From Copromyces sp. CBS 386.78 (Eukaryota; Ascomycota; Sordariomycetes; Sordariales; Sordariaceae), in the NCBI GenBank assembly GCA_030685235.1, contig MU839127.1:186001-250000 (forward strand): a stretch of 64,000 nucleotides of DNA, read 5' to 3'. Below, one piece after another: positions 35,145 to 46,247 of the stretch; position 1 is the first letter of the stretch, and every line of letters starts with the position of its first letter. The notes under the pieces are model-generated. The model did no database searches. It was not told the origin of the DNA and was given only the letters and a program-made list of their open reading frames with translations. The translations under genes were made by a program, and so were the position numbers.

Positions 35145-36271
35145 ACTGAAATATGTGTATCCGGGATGAAGAACACTGGTCGATTGAGCCAGCATTCGGT
35201 TTCCACTCTACCCTTGCACTCTACTCATTGTGTTGACAACGTAATATAATCACACACGATGCCCCCCAAGTACCAAAGAACAGAAAGGGTGAGGGCCATA
35301 CCTCTTTACATTCCCTCACCACCAGCGCCATTTCTGTCTTTGATCCCATCCTCATCACATCATCTAGTACGAACTGGTCACGGCAAGTTGCCATGGGAAA
35401 AATCGAAAAGTCGGATGTTGCGAACCTCTGCCTCGCAATGGTTCCGCTTGGCTTGGGTCTTTGCATACAACTCACACGAAACGATAGACATCTCTCACCC
35501 AATTTTCTCCTTTTAAAAAAGTTTCCCCTCGCGCTTTGCATCTCATCACTTGGCGCTTTCATCTTTTGGTTTTCCCTGGGGAGAGGAAAAAAGGGAGGGG
35601 GGAAGCTTTTTTGTGTATTATAGACAGGTCAATCAGGGAAGGGCGTGTAGCATGTATCTGTGGTCTGTGCATTTCTCTGGGTTGACTGAATGTCCTTTGG
35701 GGACGGTCAGCATGTTTGTGTCAAGAATATGAAGAAGGTTTACATACGATATGAGGTATTGATGATAGCGGGACAATTTTTGAATGTCGAGAAGCGGTTG
35801 CGGTTGAAGCATACTTGTTGTAATCGATGTGTCTCGTCATCGTGGCATTGCATATACGTAGCCATGTCAATGGTGAACGGATGTAAAATCTAAGTGGATA
35901 TTACAGAGCCACTTCACTCTTGTCTTTTTTTTTTTTTTGGCCATCAAGAAGTGTGCCGGTTTGGATACATCAGTCAAGGTAGCAATAACATGAAACTCGA
36001 CCAATTCTCAACACAACTGGATAACAATCACGGCAAAACGCCTTTCGAATTTCATCAGTAAATTGGAAAATCAAGATGATGTGGAAATCAATTGCTTTGT
36101 CCCGCCAAACGCTCCAAAAAGCCAACTGATAAGTACCATTAATCCTCACCATCATATCTCACTCGCTCCATCCGCGCATCATTGTCGGAGATCACCAAAA
36201 TTGAGTTCTCCCACCATACATGGCTATGCTGCGTACATGAGCAGATCATTCAACCTGCAACTTCAACAAGC
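35145..36271. other. Region between tom40 and tRNA-His
   Basis: This 1.1-kb stretch holds the tom40 3' flank. A T-run lies at about 35927-35938. No coding ORF was recognised, and no second tRNA was found. Confidence 0.45.
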
Positions 36272-36365
36272 GGGATTGTAGTATAGTGGTCAGTACTTCT
36301 CGTTGTGGTTCGATTCGATCATACAACGATCCGAGAGGACCCAGGTTCGATTCCTGGCAATCCCA
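36272..36365 (+). tRNA. tRNA-His (GTG anticodon), intron-containing
   Basis: The cloverleaf is complete. The acceptor stem GGGATTG (36272-36278) pairs with CAATCCC (36358-36364), with discriminator A at 36365. The T arm is CCAGG-TTCGATT-CCTGG (36341-36357). The anticodon stem TCTCG pairs with CGAGA around a loop carrying TTGTGG, so the anticodon is GTG. A 22-nt intron at 36309-36330 interrupts the loop between positions 37 and 38, the standard site. Its ACAACG can pair with CGTTGT of the anticodon arm, as in the exon-intron helix recognised by the splicing endonuclease. The base before the gene is C, so the histidine-specific G-1 would be added after transcription. Confidence 0.93.
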
Positions 36366-36368
36366 TTG

Positions 36369-36374
36369 TTTTTT
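36369..36374 (+). terminator. RNA polymerase III T-run terminator
   Basis: A run of six T residues begins four bases after the tRNA-His discriminator base, the expected Pol III stop; a second T-run follows at about 36379. Confidence 0.75.
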
Positions 36375-37155
36375 CCATTTTTTCCTATTCACCTCGAACA
36401 TACATGGGAAATCTTGAAGGGATCTCTCCTATGTTGATTCTTGGTTTTGGCTTCTCTTATTTTTTAGTTGCTCTTTTTTTTCTTCGCAATTTTTCGATGT
36501 TAGCTCTGTTGGCGAGAAGTGGAAAGCCGATGGATGAAACGTAAGCAAACTCGTTGAAAAATGAACTTCTGAGCGAGGCAGCATTCTTAGTTTCAGAAGT
36601 CGTCAATTGCGAATCTATGAATGGAAACTACACCAAGGTTCTCGGTGAAACAAACTTCGAGATGAATTATTTTTCTTTTCGCTTTCTCTTGCCTGTGGAG
36701 GACAAGACCACATGGTACTCAACAACGCTAACCACAACCAAACTATCTTTAGAACCATATGTATCTCTTTGTGCCAAACCTACAAACTCTCATTAGGACA
36801 GTTGAAACACAAAAGCACAGACAGACAGGCGCCAACAACAAATGTCGTTTTCCAGCAAGATCTACCAGTAATGTACCCGGTTTTTGTTTTCCTTCTTCGC
36901 CTTGTATATGCATTGGAAGAATCAAAGAGAAGCTGAGAACATGATACATGATCTCCACAACAAACAGCTGATACACCAACGCCATGCCATGATGTTGCCG
37001 AAGAGCAGTCTCAACCGCTCAACGTGGAAATGCTTTATACAACCAGACCAAACCAACCAGCCCCAGAGAATGCACCGTCCCAAACTGTCCTGTCCATCCC
37101 TCCCACCCCGAGAAAAAAAATCAGAAAACCATTAAACCCGTGCGCTGGAAAATCC
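36375..37155. other. Region between tRNA-His and the deubiquitinase gene
   Basis: This 780-bp stretch holds the 3' flank of the minus-strand deubiquitinase gene. The small ORFs present have no recognisable composition. Nothing else was seen. Confidence 0.45.
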
Positions 37156-39993
37156 TCACATGATAGCGCACTCCCGATCAGGGACGCCATCCTTCCCTGT
37201 CTCCTTATTCTTGCCCGACTTGTCTCCCTTCTCTTTCTTGCCTTCCTTGTCCTTGCCCTTCTCCTTCGTGTCCTCTTTGTCCCTAACCTTGTCCTTCTTA
37301 GACTTGCGATGGTGGCCTAGATGGTGATGGCCTTCCTTCTCTTTCTCCTTATCCTTATTCTTCTCCTTCTGGTCCTTATCACTCGCATCCTCAACCTCCT
37401 TGGCCTCCGGTTGCTGCTCATCACTACCCCCTTCCGATGAGTTAGCAGCACCGTTGCCGGCATCCTTGTTGAGCGTGTCCCTACTGGGCCGTGCCAGACC
37501 CCATCGCGACATGGTAAGGCTAATGCGGGTCTCCCCGGCCTGACTGGTGGGCCGGGATTTGTTCTTCAACTTCGCCGCTGCCCGACCGAGTCTCGTTGCA
37601 GTACTCTCCCCCTCTGGTGTAGCAGGTGGCATTGATGGTGCGCCTACATCACTAGGTGTAAGGGCTGTTGTTGCCGTGGTATCGGAGACGGCAAGGCTGC
37701 CGCGTCGGGATCTCACTGCCCTCAAATGCCCTACGCTTCCTGTTCCATACGGATCATCGTCAAGACTGAGACGCGCGGGCCGTTCAAGCTCTGTACTAAA
37801 GCGAATGTTGGGACCGCCACCGTTGTGTACGAGGGTTGATGCGGAGTCAAAGTAACCACTAATCGACCTTGACATCCCGCCCGGCCGTTCCAGAAGGGGC
37901 TCCATGCTTGGCGTTCCTGGTACACCGGCAATCACGGTGGTCGACTCGTTGTAGGAGGGTGGTTCACCAACAGACCCATCACTAGAGGCTGTGCTGACGT
38001 CGACCATCGGGACAATTTGGTAGAAGAGTAGGTAGGGCATCTCTTGTTTAAGAGAGTCTCTAATGTCGTCAACATAGGACACTCGGTTGTCCAAATCCAG
38101 GTCGTCGAATTTGACCCATTGTGCCTCCTCGTAATCCGGCGGCGGGTCATGTTCACATCGGCGATTGTCAGTGAGAAGTTTCGGTGCCACGCGAGCAAAT
38201 GAAACATAGTGTCCACTGTGAAGAGAGTCACCACGGTGGCAGACGACCGACTGAAGCACAAGCTTGTACTCCTGGCTAAGCCCATTGGACTGCTTCTCAT
38301 CATCATCTGGCATCATGAAGTGTGGCAGGCGCATGGAGTCGGGGATGTCGATGAGAGTATTCTGTCGAATTGGGAAGCCGGTTTCTGTCATGGTATACCG
38401 TTTCAAGCAGATGCCGACCACCGGCCGCTGGTTAAAATGCCGTGCAACCTCAACATCGTTGCTTGGCTCACCGTTGGAAGCCGTGGCATGCCATGCTACA
38501 TTAAGCTTATTAGTTGACCAATCCGATTCCATAAGATTTCCATTCAGGGGGCAACACTCACGGATTAACCTGAAGAATTGCCAGGCAGGTATTGTCACGG
38601 CCTTGACCACGGTTGAGCTTGTTCTTCTGGCCTTCTGGAGCAGAGTTTCGTTCTCTGGATCCAACGGGGCCTTCCTGTCCTCCACCACGATACGCTGTAT
38701 AATACTAGTAGAGCGGTGTCGGGGTGCTGCTGGTAGCTCGGGTCTCGCAGAAGCGATATCAAGCATTGAGACTGAAGTGCGTGTCGTCGAATCCTGTGAT
38801 GTCCATCTTCGTTGCAGATGTGGGTTGTTGTCGCCATGGTCGCTCGCTTGACCACCCTCATCCTCGCTTATTAGCCGGACAGTTTCGCGTGGGAGAGGGC
38901 CCTTTTCGTCGTCCGCCTTTTTTTCCTCTACGCTATCCCGGAAGACGTCAACCTTGTTGTTGAAATATTCTTCAAGACAGTCCTCCAACTTGATGCCCTT
39001 CCCATCAGGATCAGGGGGAACGGCGAGGTTGAGTAATCGCTCGTGGACGACTTTGTGGTCGTCTTCGTCCTTTTTGCCTTGGTGAAAGAGGTCGACTTGG
39101 AGAGCGAGGAGCGGTAATTGCAAGGTCTCGGTAATGAAAGCGAATGCTTCCGACGTATCTTGTTGTTCGAGTTCCTGGGCCTCCTCCCATCCACAGGCCG
39201 CCAATGATTCTTGGATAAGCTGGGTCTGGAGAAACACCGTTAGTCCAGGGAGACAAATCCAAGGCCATTGCCACGTACCATGTCTGTGTGTATCAACATC
39301 CCACTCCTGAGCATGTTAACCCATAACCTAAGTAGTGCTGCGAGCCTCCGCTGGTTTTCGTTTGCCGGATCGTTCTTCAGCATGCATTCAAAAGCTGAAA
39401 GCTTAGCGAACATGGCAAATAATAGGGCGTCGAGGTAGCAGGTGACATTCCCTCGGTTTTCTGCGCCTTGCATGCTAATCTTTGGGTTGTATGGTTGTAT
39501 GATCCCAGCGAAGGCCTTTTGTTGGAGCCGTATGAGCTCGATTGCTTTGTCGACATCGCCATTGGCAAATTTGGAGTTGAGTGAAAATCGGACCACTTCT
39601 TCTGAGATCTCGGTGTAGTTGCGCTCTTCCAGTTGCTTGGTAATTTCGGCAATCTGCAATGGATCGTAGTCACATCAGTAACCTGCCTTGAAGCAGCCCC
39701 CACAGACCATACACATACCTTTGCGGCCTCCTTTTCCACCTCTTCCTTTTCTCGTAGTGCTTGCTTGACAGACTCGGGCCTGAACATGGAAAGCCATGAC
39801 ATGTCACCCAGTGGCCGGCTCTATACAAAGTCAGATTCTGGAGACAGACAGCCACGAGAATAGAAGAACGACAACGGACCTTTGGGCCTGGTTCTGTAGA
39901 TTTGTTTCTACGATGAGTACCATTTTTGTCACGTACACTTCGAAATTTTTTGGGCACCAAAGAGGTGGTTTTGGTGCCCTTTAGTTTCTCCAT
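37156..39993 (-). CDS. Ubiquitin-specific protease (USP/UCH family) with C-terminal CaaX box
   Basis: Exons 39993-39880, 39820-39719, 39653-39279, 39225-38562 and 38495-37156 encode 864 aa. A helical UBA-like segment (about 73-125) precedes the Cys box NRGNVTCYLDALLFAMF, with catalytic Cys144. The QQDTSEAFAFI element follows. The His box is GDSLHSGHYVSF, with His514. Removal of a 66-nt intron (GTGAGT, CTAAT, TAG) joins FFRLI to PWHATASN, as in fungal relatives I recall. After the catalytic core come a Ser-rich linker and a Lys/Asp/Glu-rich tail of about 60 residues, then the final residues ECAIM. CAIM fits a farnesylation CaaX box, suggesting membrane tethering. The enzyme removes ubiquitin; its substrates are unknown. 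Confidence 0.9.
38496..38561 (-). other. Stop-free 66-nt intron in the deubiquitinase gene
   Basis: The intron has a strong GTGAGT donor, a CAACTAATAAG branch site and a TAG acceptor. Its length is a multiple of three and it has no in-frame stop, so retention would insert 22 residues inside the catalytic domain rather than truncate the protein. Confidence 0.75.
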
Positions 39994-40676
39994 AATATTA
40001 AAACCTGGACGACTCGAAGGTTAGATGACCGAAGCTTGAGAGGTTGGGCAGAATCAGGCTGTCAGGATAGGTGATGCTTTCTCAAGTCGTTCAGATTCAT
40101 GATCTGGAAACCAGAGCAATTAATGAGGACGAGGATTGGGCGTCGGCAGGTCGAGAGAGCCCTGATAGGCAGTGATGGTCGAAGCTGTTACAGCCCTGTT
40201 CAAGGTCTGCTGAAGTTCCTATCGCGAAGCTAGGTACGCCACGATACGTGCGAATTGGAAGAAGATGGGTTTCGTCTCGTCGTTCTCGGTGTTCGGTCGC
40301 TCGGTGTTGTGTATGGGTGTGGACTGTTGTGCACTACACTATTGTGTGTTGCGTAGGAGAAGAGGCTGTTCTGCTGGTCTAGGCACTGAGGTGACCTTAA
40401 GTCTGGCTCGCAGGGCAGTTCAAGCTGGTGTCTGTAGACCTGGACCGTGATAATTGCGCATATGTAGGGTTCGGCGGTAGGGCAGGGTCGTGGTCCGCAG
40501 ACGGCGAACGACAAGACGTCGAGGTTCGGACGAGGGCAGGCTTATGACGACGTCAAGGGCACGGATAGACCGACGGGAAAAGTCTGGGGAAGCGGGATGA
40601 GAAAAATAAGATGGAAGGCCGTGAGATAAGGTAAAAGGTACGCTTGGTATCGGATATCTATGGGGCCCCGGCTCTC
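39994..40676. promoter_or_regulatory. Upstream region of the deubiquitinase gene
   Basis: This 683-bp stretch between the deubiquitinase start codon and the inverted repeat presumably carries its promoter. Base composition is normal here, unlike the AT-rich block further right. No ORF is supported. Confidence 0.4.
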
Positions 40677-40712
40677 CTACCGTATAAACTCGGGAAATTG
40701 GCAAACCTCTAA
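40677..40712 (+). repeat. Left terminal inverted repeat, 36 bp
   Basis: This 36-bp segment, starting CTACCGTATAAACTCGGG, matches the reverse complement of 43708-43743 at 34 of 36 positions. The two differences are T versus G and T versus C. Confidence 0.85.
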
Positions 40713-42904
40713 CCCTCTTTGAGCGCCCGACAGCCAGCACAGTTAGCAGCATACCTAATGTGCTCTGTACGCCTAGTTTTGATTGCAATTCAATGTATAT
40801 AGTATCGATAGCCGTCGGGGGTCATAGCCTATTGTTCCAGTTCTCTCCCTATTCGTTTCCTCTATATTCTATATACCCGTACCACCTTCGTCGTCGTACC
40901 GTCATCGCCAGCCGTTATAAAGGTTATAAAATATCGCTATATCCTAGTCGAACTAGTTAAGTGCGGGCGGTAGTAGTGGTCCCCTATTATAATTATCTTA
41001 GTAAGAAATTGTTTAACAACGCCCTAATCCCGTAATTAAACTGTATAACTGCTATAAAATTAGGCGAAAAAAGCCGTTTAAGCAATTTAACCGGTCCTAT
41101 TTATATTAAAAGAAATTATAGGTTAGTACCTCTAATTAGCGTAACCCCGTATAATAATCGATAGAGATAATTAGGGTAGGGGTTTAGTACTAATAGAATT
41201 CGCGAGCAGGTTATCGCTTTCCTTACTTAATAGCGCGTCCTATATAATAAACCGCTACGGATTCGAAATGGCGGTAGGCGAGCCCGCGATAGTATTTACG
41301 ATATAATGTACAATAAGGCTTATAATATATACGGCGTACCCTATCGAATTATCGCGAATTGGTAGATAGATTGCGAAAATATTTTATTAAAACTAACGAA
41401 GGAGGGTAAAATGATGTGGCTAAAAATAGAGGAGTAATTATATAATGCGTTTTAGACTGCCCGCTAAAATAATAATTTAGTAACTATAATATAATTTCGC
41501 TGCAAATCTAAGGCCCTCTTTAACGAAGTTTACCTTAATATCCTTCGCGTATTTAAATTTTTATGCGGTTAGTTTAGTAATTTCTTAATGTAATATTATA
41601 TATTTTATTGTCGGATTACCTATTAAGCCTAGCGATTACTAAGCGAATTATACGCTAAAGTAAGCTTATTCCTGAAGTAAAATAATTAGAGTAAATAAAT
41701 TATTAGGGAAGGCCTAGAGAATATCGGCGAAGACTTAGAGATTTTTAGGGGCTAACAATAGAAACCTATAAATTTATTAAGTATAATAGTTAGCCTACTA
41801 TATTTAGCGGTCTTCCTTAATTTCCTCCTTCTAATATTTTTAATTTCGACGAAATCCCTATCCCTTTCGAATTTATTAACGGTTGTACTTACGAATTTAA
41901 AAGTATTAAAATTGTATTTAGAAAGATTGCCCGTAGCGGATAGAGTAAATAGTAATATATTTTTATCTTTTACATTTTTATTAACGGCGGCTAGCGTTTA
42001 AAACCGATTATTATTTTTTATAGGGAGGGGAAGGTCCTTAATAAAAAATAATACTTCTATATTTAAAATATATTAGTCAAATTTAATGCTTTAATATATT
42101 AAAACGAATAGTTTCTTTATAATTAGTTCGAGGAAGAGTTTACGCCTATTTCGAGGGAATTAGGGGAAACGCTTATAGTTATAGATATATATTTATTTTA
42201 TAGCTCTTAATTCGTACGTAATAAAATTAATGCGATATCTAATAAGGTAATAACGGCCATAATCCCTAATAGTTTTACGAATTTACTATAACTGTTAGAT
42301 ATAATTATTAACTCTATATTTAAATAGATAATAAAAGACGAAGTCGATTAAATAGCTCTTAAATAGGATGCTTAATATCCGGGTAAAAAATAGTCTATAT
42401 CCGATAAGAGGGTATTAATTACTTACATTATTTTTCGCGTTTACTAACGCTTATAAATTAATAAGAAAAATATTATAATTAAATCTTTTAAAAATAATGG
42501 TATTTCCATCCTTCTAAATAAATTAGAAAATTACTTTATTAATATTAAAAATATTGATAGAAATACCCTAATTTAGGATAATTAGTAGACGGCTAGTAAT
42601 ATTCTTAATATTAATAATCTTAATAATATTCCCGAATACGAAGATAACAAAAGTCTAATCTACGAAATCGACGATAAAGAAAGACAGAGGATAAAAGAGA
42701 GGGTAGAAGAGAGGGTATACGAAATTAAGAAAATTACGTATAACTATTATACTATACCCGTATTAAAAAAGATAATAAATAAAAGAAATCTATTAAAGAG
42801 AGGTTATAAAAAGAAGAGGGATTATTTTATTACTTTAATTTTATACGATAAAAAGTAGTAACGAACTTAATAACTAGTAGTCTAAATAATAGCAATTAAA
42901 TTTT

Positions 42905-43012
42905 ATTACCCTTATTAGTAAATTCGCCACTTTTAATATTATTACCCTTATTAATAGATTCGCTACCTTTAATATTATTATCCTTATTAATAAATTCGCT
43001 ACCTTTAATATT
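42905..43012. repeat. Three tandem 36-bp units inside the AT-rich relic
   Basis: Units at 42905-42940, 42941-42976 and 42977-43012 differ from one another at a few positions, mostly C/T and A/G transitions. A unit of 36 bp is a multiple of three, so this may be a coding minisatellite of the ancestral element. A TAA/ATA microsatellite follows at about 43013-43040. Confidence 0.8.
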
Positions 43013-43707
43013 ATTATTATCCTTATAATAATAATAATAAATAATAAAGCCGTTCTACTAAGTACGAACCTTCTAAAAGTAGTTATCCCAGCGATTCTAA
43101 TATTTGCCTAAATCTACGATATAACAACGTACCTCCTTCCTATCCCTAATTTCGTTCTTAATAAAATAACAGTTACTATTATAAACCCAATTATAATAAG
43201 TCTCTTTATCGAAGTCTATAAAAGTAATACCTTCTAGTACGTTAGGAATTAATAGAATTCGAAAGACGAAAAAATATTCGTACTTCTTACGAAATTAACG
43301 AGAGTTAAGATAATCGTCGGTCATATTTAGGCAGCGAGCGTTAATACTATAAGTTTATTTATATTAAATCCCTTTATTTATTTATAAACAATATTAACTA
43401 CGCCAAACGGGACTCTCTTATAGGCTATAGGGATAGGTATAAACGGTAGGGGTAATATATTTGAATAGTAGTACTATAATAGGGGTGAAAGAAATAGGGG
43501 TGAAAGAGGGAGAAAAACTAGGCCAAATCCCCTAGTAAAATAGAAGAAATCCCCCCAACAAAAGCATAGTAGAAAAGGCCCAGTTAACAAGCCCCCGACC
43601 AGCGACATTGCCCTCCACCTTAATATATATACATTTCGGTGCAGGAAGCCGGACGTAAGCCTTACAGAACTGTGCTTTTTCTGCCCAGATAACCTGGTTT
43701 TCCGGCA

Positions 43708-43743
43708 TTAGAGGTTTGCCAGTTTCCCGAGTTTCTACGGTAG
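43708..43743 (-). repeat. Right terminal inverted repeat, 36 bp
   Basis: This is the partner of 40677-40712 in inverted orientation, with 34 of 36 matching positions. It begins TTAGAGGTTTGCC and ends TCTACGGTAG on the plus strand. Confidence 0.85.
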
Positions 43744-46247
43744 TTCGGGGTCCTGGACTCCTAGCTGGACTGCGTCGTCGGACTGCGTCGTCGGACTGCA
43801 CGTAGAGGTACTTGTTAGATCATATTTGCACATTCGACTTGCGTGAGGGCATGCCCTGGGGGCCGGTGGTGCTTGGAAAAGGATGTCCGCTATCGAGCCC
43901 GCGCGTCGACGAAACAAAGCCACAATGAAGGCTCAAGAAGCTTGCTGCGCCTGGATATGTCGCAGGATGCCGATGATGGTTGGGGTAAACATACCTCGAG
44001 GAGGGGTTGTCTGGTCTGGTTCCTGTCCTGTCGAACGCTGTCGGACCGACTGTGGAAATGTTCAAAAGATAATAACCGGAATGGAAAGATTCCCAGGAGG
44101 ACGGACAGCCTAGCCCCTGACGAAGGACGGGGTGCGTGGTTGAGCGGGGGCTCTGTTAGCGCTGCCCTGGATGCGCTAGAGCAGCGTACAGTAATCATTG
44201 CTAGAATGGGCCTAAACAGATCGACATTAAGCGGACTATTAAGGTAGTCTAAGGTAAGGTGCGCATGGATCACGCGGCTGATTGGCTGCGCAGGGCAATG
44301 ACGAGTGGAAAGTCGAGACAGCACCTGATTTCCGTCTCCAAGCAGCTTTCTTTCCCTTTCATGCAAAATGGAGAATTGCCATGAAATCTTCCATGCAAAC
44401 CTGAATATTGACACATTTCCAGAAACGAAGACAAGGTATCCACCATCAATACACGGCCAGCTCCGAAGCCTTCCGTCCGATGGATAGCTCTTTATTCTGA
44501 TGCCTAAACCCTGAAGCCATGTTTTCCCAGTTCCAGAGGTGCCTGACCTCTTAATTGCCCTGCCATTCGCGATTCATCACGTTCCCAGTCTTTCCGCGGA
44601 GGATGGACGCTGAATGGCTACGTAATATAGGCAATTGAGTTAGTATCTCTACCTATAAGTGAATGCCTATTTCTGTTTACATATCTCTAACTTGGGCGTT
44701 TCTGGCAGAATTCCGATATGACGGCCGACGTTGAACATCATGGTCCCCTTTCTCCAGTTTATCTGTCAACGTTCCTCTTCCAGGCAAGAGATGTTCATTG
44801 GTGTAGCACCGCTAGCGCAGCGCAGCTGTCATTCCGCTGCCAGTGGAGGCAACACGCGGAACAGGGGGGTGCCATGGGCCTTGAATCCAGCCCCAACGAC
44901 CTTCAGGGCGCCAAATGGATCCAAGATCCGCTCATGTCCCGCTGAATGACGCCTCCCAATGACGTTGGGCTCTTATAGTGTATTGGGGGCTCGTCTGATA
45001 CCTCAAACGTTGGATTTCCAGAAACCCAGCCATACTACCCTTATGTCACAGGAGCCTAGAATGAAGATGTTGACATCTTTTGCTGTCTGCCTTATTCCAA
45101 GGTTGCTGTTATTGGGTTACCTCTCCATGGTAACGGATACGATGACGACCTGAGTCTCAGCCGTAACGCACATAGGTACGTAACCATTGATGCTTTTTGT
45201 GGGTGTTGTGACCAGTTGCTAGGCACCAATGTGCGCTGTGCGATACTACTCACACTCGTGGAACGCAATGGGTAGATGAGTGCGAGCAGACGAAGTTGAG
45301 GTTCGCACATCTTTACCTAGGATATAAAGTACCCAGGTGATACCGACAACTCTCGATGTGGAAAGCTAAGCGGCTTCTCCGCAAGGTACTGTTCCGGAAA
45401 CAGAAGCTTAAACAGACTGAAACTTAAGCAAGCATGGGACACCAGAACGTTTTAATGTTGACGGTCTCAATGACACAAGTACACTCCTAGAGCTGAGAAG
45501 GCAGTGGAGTTACTAGAGTGGTAACCCTTACAGTAGTGTAATTCTTCATATCCAAATCCATACATTCCTCTTGGGACATGAAGATACCAGGACAAGTTCT
45601 CTCATTGTGGAGCAAAAGCATATTTCTTTCTAGCTCTATGCTAACCATTCGAACAAACCGGCTGTTGATAAATGGTTTAACGACAGAGGTTGCGAGTCCC
45701 AGATTATGAGAGGACATTGGGGATATAACTTGCATAATGCTACCGGTCTTCGGACCAGGCCGGACAACGTTAAAAAAGCAATCGAGCAACTCAACCTGAA
45801 TGGCGCCGGGGTCTTCTGTCGCGGATCCGGGGTCTCGAAAACTGTCACTGCTGTGGTTCGATGGTCAGGATGCTTGGCAGGTCTTCCCCGCAGTGCCCGC
45901 TTCCTCAGCTCGCCGTTCGGTTACCCTGGCGCCCAGGCGCTCTCCACACCCCAAACAATGGACTCCAATGACTACCGGCGGAGACATTGTGCCTCGGCAA
46001 CGGCATGGATGGGCTGGCTCCTTAATCCGGGGTAGATCGTCTCTCCCCGGAGAGAAGACCAGCTTTAGTAATCGTTGTCCATAATGGAACGACATTCCCA
46101 TTGAAACACTGCTTTTCCTCTCGTTCTTCCTTTGATGTTAGCAGACCTGAATGACCATATATGATCCTTCCTCCCCCATCACAAACCACCTCTCATCCTT
46201 GCTTCATTTGTTGTTGATTGACATCACCGCCCAATCCAAACATCATC
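43744..46247. other. Gene-free stretch right of the relic
   Basis: In about 2.5 kb of normal composition I find no gene. A 13-bp direct repeat (GACTGCGTCGTCG) lies at about 43769-43798. Open frames such as 43890-44414 (minus) have no recognisable domain or splice pattern. The last few hundred bases should contain the promoter and leader of the acyl-CoA dehydrogenase gene. Confidence 0.45.

Larger units (their letters stand above)
40677..43743. mobile_element. Degraded AT-rich element relic bounded by inverted repeats, probably RIP-mutated
   Basis: The 3.07-kb segment is framed by a near-perfect 36-bp inverted repeat. From about 40,960 to 43,530 the sequence is extremely rich in A, T and TpA. 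No ORF of 60 codons or more occurs in any frame over about 2.5 kb, in contrast to the flanks. This is the signature of RIP, known from Neurospora and relatives, acting on a duplicated sequence. The outer 180-250 bp on each side, including the inverted repeats, are not AT-rich. No target-site duplication is visible. A TIR-type DNA transposon relic is the simplest reading. A local inverted duplication with RIP of the interior is the alternative. Confidence 0.6.

Noticed and set aside
43769..43798. Short GACTGCGTCGTCG direct repeat
   Set aside because: Only about two and a half copies; it could be mistaken for a CRISPR-like or target-site repeat but is a simple slippage product.
43890..44414. 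174-codon open frame right of the relic
   Set aside because: No domain, no signal peptide, no splice logic and mixed codon use.
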